Positions 6,126 through 10,006 of a DNA stretch of 10,006 nucleotides are shown piece by piece. Position 1 is the first letter of the stretch. Each line of letters starts with the position of its first letter. The stretch covers positions 1-10,006 of the forward strand of contig RFJD01000353.1 of assembly GCA_003695015.1 (NCBI GenBank), given 5' to 3'. The stretch comes from Verrucomicrobiota bacterium (GTDB taxonomy: Bacteria; Verrucomicrobiota; Verrucomicrobiia; Limisphaerales; J093). A model generated the notes under the pieces. The model ran no database searches. It was not told where the DNA came from and was given only the letters and a program-made list of their open reading frames with translations. Both the position numbers and the translations under genes were made by a program.

Positions 6126-7058
6126 ATGAAGTGGTTGCGCCAGCTCAAACAACAACTCCTCGAGGCGCCGGAACGGCTTGACCAAGGCGTGAACCGCCTC
6201 CGCGGGGCCGTCCGCCGCGGCCGCATCGAGGCCATCGTCCGACGCCGGGAACCGCCCGACACCCGTGCGGCGGAGGCGGACTATGACCGGTTGCAACGGC
6301 TGGTCCGGACGCCGCCCTCCTATCCGTACGACCCGCATTCCACTTGGGAACGGGGTTTGCGCCGGGCGCGGAAGTTGATCGAGCTGACCGGCCGGCCGGA
6401 GCGGTTGCGGTGCCTGGACGTTGGCTGCGGTGACGGCATGACGGCGGTGTTGCTGGCGAGTTATGGCTTCGAGGCGCATTTGACGGACTTGGAGGACTGG
6501 CGGGACCGGCGGGCGGAAGGGTTGCCCTTTCACCAAGGCGAACTGGAAGAGGGACTGCCCTTGCCGGACGGCCATTTCGACCTGCTCTACTCGTACAACA
6601 CCTTCGAGCATTTGCGCGATCCGGCGGCCTGCCTGCGGGAGTTGGTGCGGCTGTGCCGGCCGGGCGGTTGGATCCATTTGGATTTCGGTCCGCTCTACGC
6701 CAGTCCGTGGGGATTGCACGCCTATCACACCCTGCGGGTGCCCTACGCCCAGTTCCTGTTTTCGGAGGAGTTTCGACAGCGGAAACTGCGGGAGCTGGGG
6801 ATCTGGGATTTGGGGAAGGAGCGGGAGGCGCCGCAGCCGTTGAACCGTTGGCGGCTGGCCCAGTTCGACGAGTTGTTCGGGTCGGTGGGCTGCGAGGTGG
6901 TCGAGCGGCAGAATCTCCTGTTGTGTCGCTGGCTGGGGCTGGTTTCCCGGTATCCGGCCTGTTTTTCGGGCCGGGACTTGCGGTACGAGGACCTGGTCAC
7001 GGCGGTCATCCGGGTGACGTTGCGCAAGCCGGACGGCCCGGCGGATGCCAAGCGATGA
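6126..7058 (+). CDS. Class I SAM-dependent methyltransferase (type 11-like)
   Basis: Cytoplasmic protein of 310 residues. The Rossmann methyltransferase core starts with motif I, LDVGCGDG at residues 97-104. Then come an acidic residue in HLTDLEDW (end of strand 2), PLPDGHFDLLYSYNTFEHLRDP at about 145-166 (motif IV and the E-H typical of type 11 enzymes), and LCRPGGWIHLDF (motif VI). The first 90 residues are helical and rich in Arg (MKWLRQLKQQLLEAPERLDQGVNRLRG), with an Asp-rich linker, and are not part of the catalytic core. The C-terminal third has no function I can name. ATG 6126 is the first start codon in a frame open back to TGA 5961-5963, but AAGGG directly abuts it; TTG 6135 would have better spacing. 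Its place at the head of a glycan operon suggests methylation of a sugar or lipid-linked intermediate, though the substrate is unknown. The end overlaps the next gene by ATGA. Confidence 0.88.
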   Translation: MKWLRQLKQQLLEAPERLDQGVNRLRGAVRRGRIEAIVRRREPPDTRAAEADYDRLQRLVRTPPSYPYDPHSTWERGLRRARKLIELTGRPERLRCLDVGCGDGMTAVLLASYGFEAHLTDLEDWRDRRAEGLPFHQGELEEGLPLPDGHFDLLYSYNTFEHLRDPAACLRELVRLCRPGGWIHLDFGPLYASPWGLHAYHTLRVPYAQFLFSEEFRQRKLRELGIWDLGKEREAPQPLNRWRLAQFDELFGSVGCEVVERQNLLLCRWLGLVSRYPACFSGRDLRYEDLVTAVIRVTLRKPDGPADAKR

Positions 7059-8056
7059 GCGGGGAGCGGCCACGGATCTCGGTGTTGATGCCGGTGCGCA
7101 ACGGCGGGGCCTTCGTCGAGGAGGCAGTGGCCAGCATTCGCGGCCAGACCGAGCGCCGGTGGGAGTTGTTGATCATGGACGACGGATCGACCGACGACAC
7201 GGCCGGACGCTTGGCCAGGTTGGCGGCGGCCGATGGCCGGATCCGGGTCGAACACGGGGAAAACCTGGGCCTGAGCCGGGCCTGCAATCAGTTGGCCCGG
7301 TCGGCCCGTGGCGACTACTTGGCGCGCATGGATGCCGACGATGTGGCCGCGCCGGAGCGGTTCGCCCGCCAATTGGCCTGGATGGAGGCGCACCCGGAAA
7401 CCGTGGCGTTGGGCGGCCAAGCGGTTCGGATCGATCCCGAAGGCTGGCCGATCGACCGCTGGCGCGCGCCGTTGCGCCACGAAGAGATCGAGCGCCAGCA
7501 CCTGCGGGGTTTTGGAGGCGGCATCATCCACCCGACGGCTTTCATCCGGCGGGAGGTCTTCGAGCAGGTCGGCGGGTACGATGAGGATTTCGAGGCGTCC
7601 CAAGATTACGATCTGTGGTTGCGACTGGCGGAGGTGGGCCGGTTGGCCAACCTGCCGGAGGTGGTGTTGTTCTACCGCTTGCATGCCTCGAGCATCACCT
7701 GCAGCCGGCGGCTGGTGCAGGCGCGTTGCATCCGGGAGGCCCACGCGCGGGCGGTCCGGCGTCGGGGGCTGAACCCGCCGCCGGCATGTGAGTTGCAGGT
7801 GCGGAGCGAGCTGACGCCGCGTCGGGCCCGGATGCAATGGGTGAAGTTCGCCCTGCGCAGCGGTCATCACGCCACCGCTTGGAAACACGCACGGGCGTTG
7901 TGGGCGGAGAAGCGGGACGGGCTGACGCTGGCGTTGCTGGCAGTCAGTTGGCTGGCCTGCCGGTGGGCGCCGGGTCCGGCGGGTCCGGTCACCCGCGAGG
8001 GCGCTTTGGCCGTCTTGCGGGAGGAAACCGAGGCGGCCGCCGAAACCAAGCCATGA
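7055..8056 (+). CDS. Family 2 glycosyltransferase
   Basis: GT-A fold sugar transferase of 333 residues, probably acting at the cytoplasmic face of the inner membrane in surface-glycan assembly. The N-terminal nucleotide-sugar domain begins ISVLMPVRNGGAFVEEAVASI at 8-28, with DDGSTDDT at 42-49, NLGLSRACN at 70-78 and the metal-binding DAD at 93-95 followed by D96. HPTAF at 159-163 and QDYDLWLR at 183-190 (the usual ED/QD catalytic-base region) follow, then FYRLHASSIT. These are the features of the WcaA-type GT2 group. Residues beyond about 220 are an Arg-rich helical tail with one hydrophobic stretch (LTLALLAVSWLACRW), perhaps membrane-associating. Start ATG 7055 overlaps the methyltransferase stop by four bases and has no Shine-Dalgarno of its own, so translational coupling is expected. 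The sugar donor and acceptor cannot be read from sequence. Confidence 0.94.
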   Translation: MSGERPRISVLMPVRNGGAFVEEAVASIRGQTERRWELLIMDDGSTDDTAGRLARLAAADGRIRVEHGENLGLSRACNQLARSARGDYLARMDADDVAAPERFARQLAWMEAHPETVALGGQAVRIDPEGWPIDRWRAPLRHEEIERQHLRGFGGGIIHPTAFIRREVFEQVGGYDEDFEASQDYDLWLRLAEVGRLANLPEVVLFYRLHASSITCSRRLVQARCIREAHARAVRRRGLNPPPACELQVRSELTPRRARMQWVKFALRSGHHATAWKHARALWAEKRDGLTLALLAVSWLACRWAPGPAGPVTREGALAVLREETEAAAETKP

Positions 8057-8628
8057 AACCGAGCCCGTTCCAACAGCGATGGCGACGGTTGCGACGCCGA
8101 TTGGGGCTGCATTTGCGGCGGCTCTGGACCGATGTCCGCTGGGGCCCCGGGACGGACGTGGCATGGCGGGCGCGGTTGGACACTTCCCTGGGCGGGCAAA
8201 TCCGGCTGGGCGCCCGTTGCGAAATCCATCCCGGCGCGGTGCTGGCCACCTACGGGGGAACGATCGAGCTGGGGGATGACTCGACCGTGAACCCGTTTTC
8301 CGTGCTGTACGGGCACGGCGGCTTGAAAATCGGCCGCGGTGTTCGCATCGCCGCCCACTGTGTTCTGGTGCCGGCCAACCACGTTTTTGCCGATCCGGGA
8401 GAGTTCATCTTCCGGCAGGGGCTGACGACCGAGGGGATCGTGATCGAGGACGATGTCTGGCTGGGCGCCGGGGTGAAAGTGTTGGACGGGGTGCGGATCG
8501 CGCGCGGTTGCGTGATCGCGGCCGGTGCGGTGGTGACCGGCAGCACCGAGCCCGGCGGCATTTACGGCGGTGTGCCGGCGCGGCGGTTGAAGGACCGGCC
8601 CGGCTGGAAGGAGCGGGAGGAGGCGTGA
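8053..8628 (+). CDS. Hexapeptide-repeat (left-handed beta-helix) acetyltransferase
   Basis: Protein of 191 residues that probably transfers an acetyl group from acetyl-CoA to a sugar, as in the WcaF/NodL-type enzymes. Hexapeptide-like turns run from about residue 47 to 175: GGQIRLGARCEIHPGAVLA, GGTIELGDDSTVNPFSVLYG, GGLKIGRGVRIAAHCVLVP, then GIVIEDDVWLGAGVKVLDGVRIARGCVIAAGAVV. The likely catalytic histidine is H110 in PANHVF, and the loop after it (FADPGEFIFRQGLTTEG) is as expected. The ending YGGVPARRLKDRP is the family's standard C-terminal signature. The first 40 residues are unusually basic, with about ten Arg and almost no acidic residues, and may contact membrane or lipid carrier. It overlaps the glycosyltransferase stop by ATGA and the flippase start by GTGA. 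The acceptor is presumably a sugar of the polysaccharide made by this operon. Confidence 0.94.
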   Translation: MKPSPFQQRWRRLRRRLGLHLRRLWTDVRWGPGTDVAWRARLDTSLGGQIRLGARCEIHPGAVLATYGGTIELGDDSTVNPFSVLYGHGGLKIGRGVRIAAHCVLVPANHVFADPGEFIFRQGLTTEGIVIEDDVWLGAGVKVLDGVRIARGCVIAAGAVVTGSTEPGGIYGGVPARRLKDRPGWKEREEA

Positions 8629-10006
8629 GCGCGGAGGCGGGGCGATCCAACGTGCGCGGGCTGGCGTGGATGTTCGGCGGTCGCGGCTTGCTGACCGTCT
8701 CGCAGGTGGCCGCCATCATGGTCCTGGCGCGGCTGCTGAACCGGGAGGAGTTCGGCGCGGCGACGGCTGTGTTGTTGCTGGCGCAATTGAGCTGCTGGGT
8801 GGCGACCTGCGGTCTGGGCCCCGCTTTGGTGCAACGACCGGAGATCGAGCCGCGGCACGTCAGCACGGCACTGGTGGTGGCGATGGGCGGCGGTCTGGCG
8901 ACGGGGGTGGTGTTGGTGGCGGCCCGGCCCCTGCTGGCTTGGTTTTTCAACCTGGGCGAGTACCAAGGCCTCTTGTTCTGGCTGGTGGCGCTGTGTCCGC
9001 TGGCCGCCCTGCAGCAGGTGACTTACTCGCTGATGCAGCGCGCCCAGCGGTTCCAGTGGATCTCGGTGACCGAGACGTTGAGTTTCGCCGGGGGATATAC
9101 CGCGCTCTCGATCGTGCTGGCGTTGGCCGGGGCGGGTCCGCTGGCGCTGGTGCTGGGGCAGATGGCCACCTACGCCGGGATGGTGACGAGTTATTGGATC
9201 GGCCTGCGACCGCCGTTTCCGGGGCGGCCGGGCAGCCGGGCTTTTCGGGAGCTGGCGCGGACGGGACTGGGGTTCGGGTTGGCCGAGTTGGTCGGTTGGT
9301 CGGCCCAGAACGTGGACAAGTTCCTGGTCGGCCGGCTGCTGGGCCTGAGCGCGCTGGGGGTGTACAGCCGCGCGTTTGCCGTGTTGCAGTCACTGACCAA
9401 CCTGCTGACCTACCCGCTCGATTCGGTGTTGTTCCCGGCCTTCTCGCGGGTGCAGGACCAGCCGGAGCGGCTGCGGTCGCTGTTCATCCGGAGCAACCTG
9501 CTGGTGATCGTGCTCTGCCTGCCGCCGGCCATCCTGCTGGTGCTGGCGCCGGAGGCGGTCGTGCTCGTGTTGCTCGGGGCGGAGTGGATCGAGGCCGCCC
9601 CGGTATTGCGGGTGTTCGGGGCCTTCCTGTTGTTCCGGGTCAACTACCGGGTCACCGACTTCGTGTTGCGGGCGCGGGGCATGGTGTACCAGCGGTTCTG
9701 GATCATCGTGGCCTTTTGTGTGCTGGCGGCGGCGTTGACCGCGGTGGGCTCGATGTGGGGGCTGACTGGCGTGGCCTTTGGCATGTCGGGCTGTTTTCTC
9801 TTCACGTTCCTGGCCCTGGCGTGGCTGGCGTTGCCGCAAGTGCGGTTGGGCTGGGGCGACTATCTGGCCCTGTTCGCGGCCCCGGTGTTGCTGGGGGCGG
9901 TGGTGGTGGCGGCCGGCTGGTGGCCGGTCGCCGAAGGGATGGCCGGTTGGCCGGCGCTGGTCCGCGCGGTGGTGGTGGGGTTGGGATCGCTGGGGCTGAC
10001 GGCGGC
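8625..10006 (+). CDS. Polysaccharide flippase (Wzx/MATE-like), truncated by window end
   Basis: Open to the end of the window with no stop, giving at least 460 residues. It is a many-helix inner-membrane protein of the oligosaccharidyl-lipid flippase superfamily, which moves undecaprenyl-linked glycan units across the membrane. The N-terminal VRGLAWMFGGRGLLTVSQVAAIMVLARLLNREEFG and GLGPALVQRPEIEP are typical of the WzxC-like group (PF13440-type). At residues 231-250 DKFLVGRLLGLSALGVYSRA is the strongest family signature. It is followed by TYPLDSVLFPAFSRVQ and repeated Leu/Val/Ala helices. Start is GTG 8625, overlapping the acetyltransferase stop; AAGGAG at 8608-8613 and GGAGG at 8616-8620 are ribosome-site candidates, and the overlap suggests coupling. 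The usual length is about 480 to 500 residues, so little is missing. Together with the three upstream genes it marks a wzx-type surface-glycan locus. Confidence 0.94.
   Translation, partial: MSAEAGRSNVRGLAWMFGGRGLLTVSQVAAIMVLARLLNREEFGAATAVLLLAQLSCWVATCGLGPALVQRPEIEPRHVSTALVVAMGGGLATGVVLVAARPLLAWFFNLGEYQGLLFWLVALCPLAALQQVTYSLMQRAQRFQWISVTETLSFAGGYTALSIVLALAGAGPLALVLGQMATYAGMVTSYWIGLRPPFPGRPGSRAFRELARTGLGFGLAELVGWSAQNVDKFLVGRLLGLSALGVYSRAFAVLQSLTNLLTYPLDSVLFPAFSRVQDQPERLRSLFIRSNLLVIVLCLPPAILLVLAPEAVVLVLLGAEWIEAAPVLRVFGAFLLFRVNYRVTDFVLRARGMVYQRFWIIVAFCVLAAALTAVGSMWGLTGVAFGMSGCFLFTFLALAWLALPQVRLGWGDYLALFAAPVLLGAVVVAAGWWPVAEGMAGWPALVRAVVVGLGSLGLTA

Noticed and set aside
6743..8164. 473-codon antisense frame opposite methyltransferase and glycosyltransferase
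   Set aside because: Composition is Gln/Pro/Arg-rich without motifs, whereas the opposite strand carries intact SAM-binding and GT2 motifs.

Overview
This is a GC-rich bacterial window with the 3' end of an rRNA operon on the left, a compact block of housekeeping and accessory genes in the middle, and the start of a surface-polysaccharide operon on the right. The organism is most likely a member of the Verrucomicrobiota or a relative in the PVC group. That is an inference from a stand-alone PUR-alpha-like protein, a secreted DUF1080 protein and very high GC; the 23S fragment should settle it by comparison.

Layout. Positions 1 to about 1003 are the 3' third of 23S rRNA, entering at a base equivalent to about E. 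coli 1905. A spacer without tRNA follows, with two hairpins and a boxA-like element, then 5S rRNA (1085-1199) and a strong intrinsic terminator (1207-1252). Two plus-strand genes come next: a four-helix membrane protein of the DUF4149 type (1333-1857) and a small PUR-alpha-like nucleic-acid-binding protein (1929-2312). Converging on them from the right is a minus-strand cluster transcribed in the order DUF1080 secreted protein (5959-5246), cstA (5209-3311), nadD (3300-2710), rsfS (2705-2325), with gaps of 36, 10 and 4 bases. A divergent intergenic region of 166 bases (5960-6125) separates it from a plus-strand run: methyltransferase (6126-7058), family 2 glycosyltransferase (7055-8056), hexapeptide-repeat acetyltransferase (8053-8628) and a polysaccharide flippase (from 8625, cut by the window end).

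How the genes fit together. The right-hand operon looks like part of an exopolysaccharide or O-antigen locus: a sugar transferase, two possible decorating enzymes and a lipid-linked-glycan flippase, joined by 4-base start/stop overlaps that suggest translational coupling. The minus-strand cluster joins a nutrient-related pair (secreted DUF1080 protein and CstA importer) to NAD synthesis (NadD) and ribosome silencing (RsfS). nadD-rsfS is a common pairing, but cstA and a DUF1080 gene directly upstream is not a layout I know as standard.

I see no CRISPR array, transposon, prophage, toxin-antitoxin or defence genes, and no clear undescribed system. The less ordinary signals are small: three candidate promoters with 18-base spacers, two of which carry a perfect GC-rich inverted repeat in the spacer; a possible leaderless GTG start; and a stem in which the stop codons of two converging genes pair with each other.
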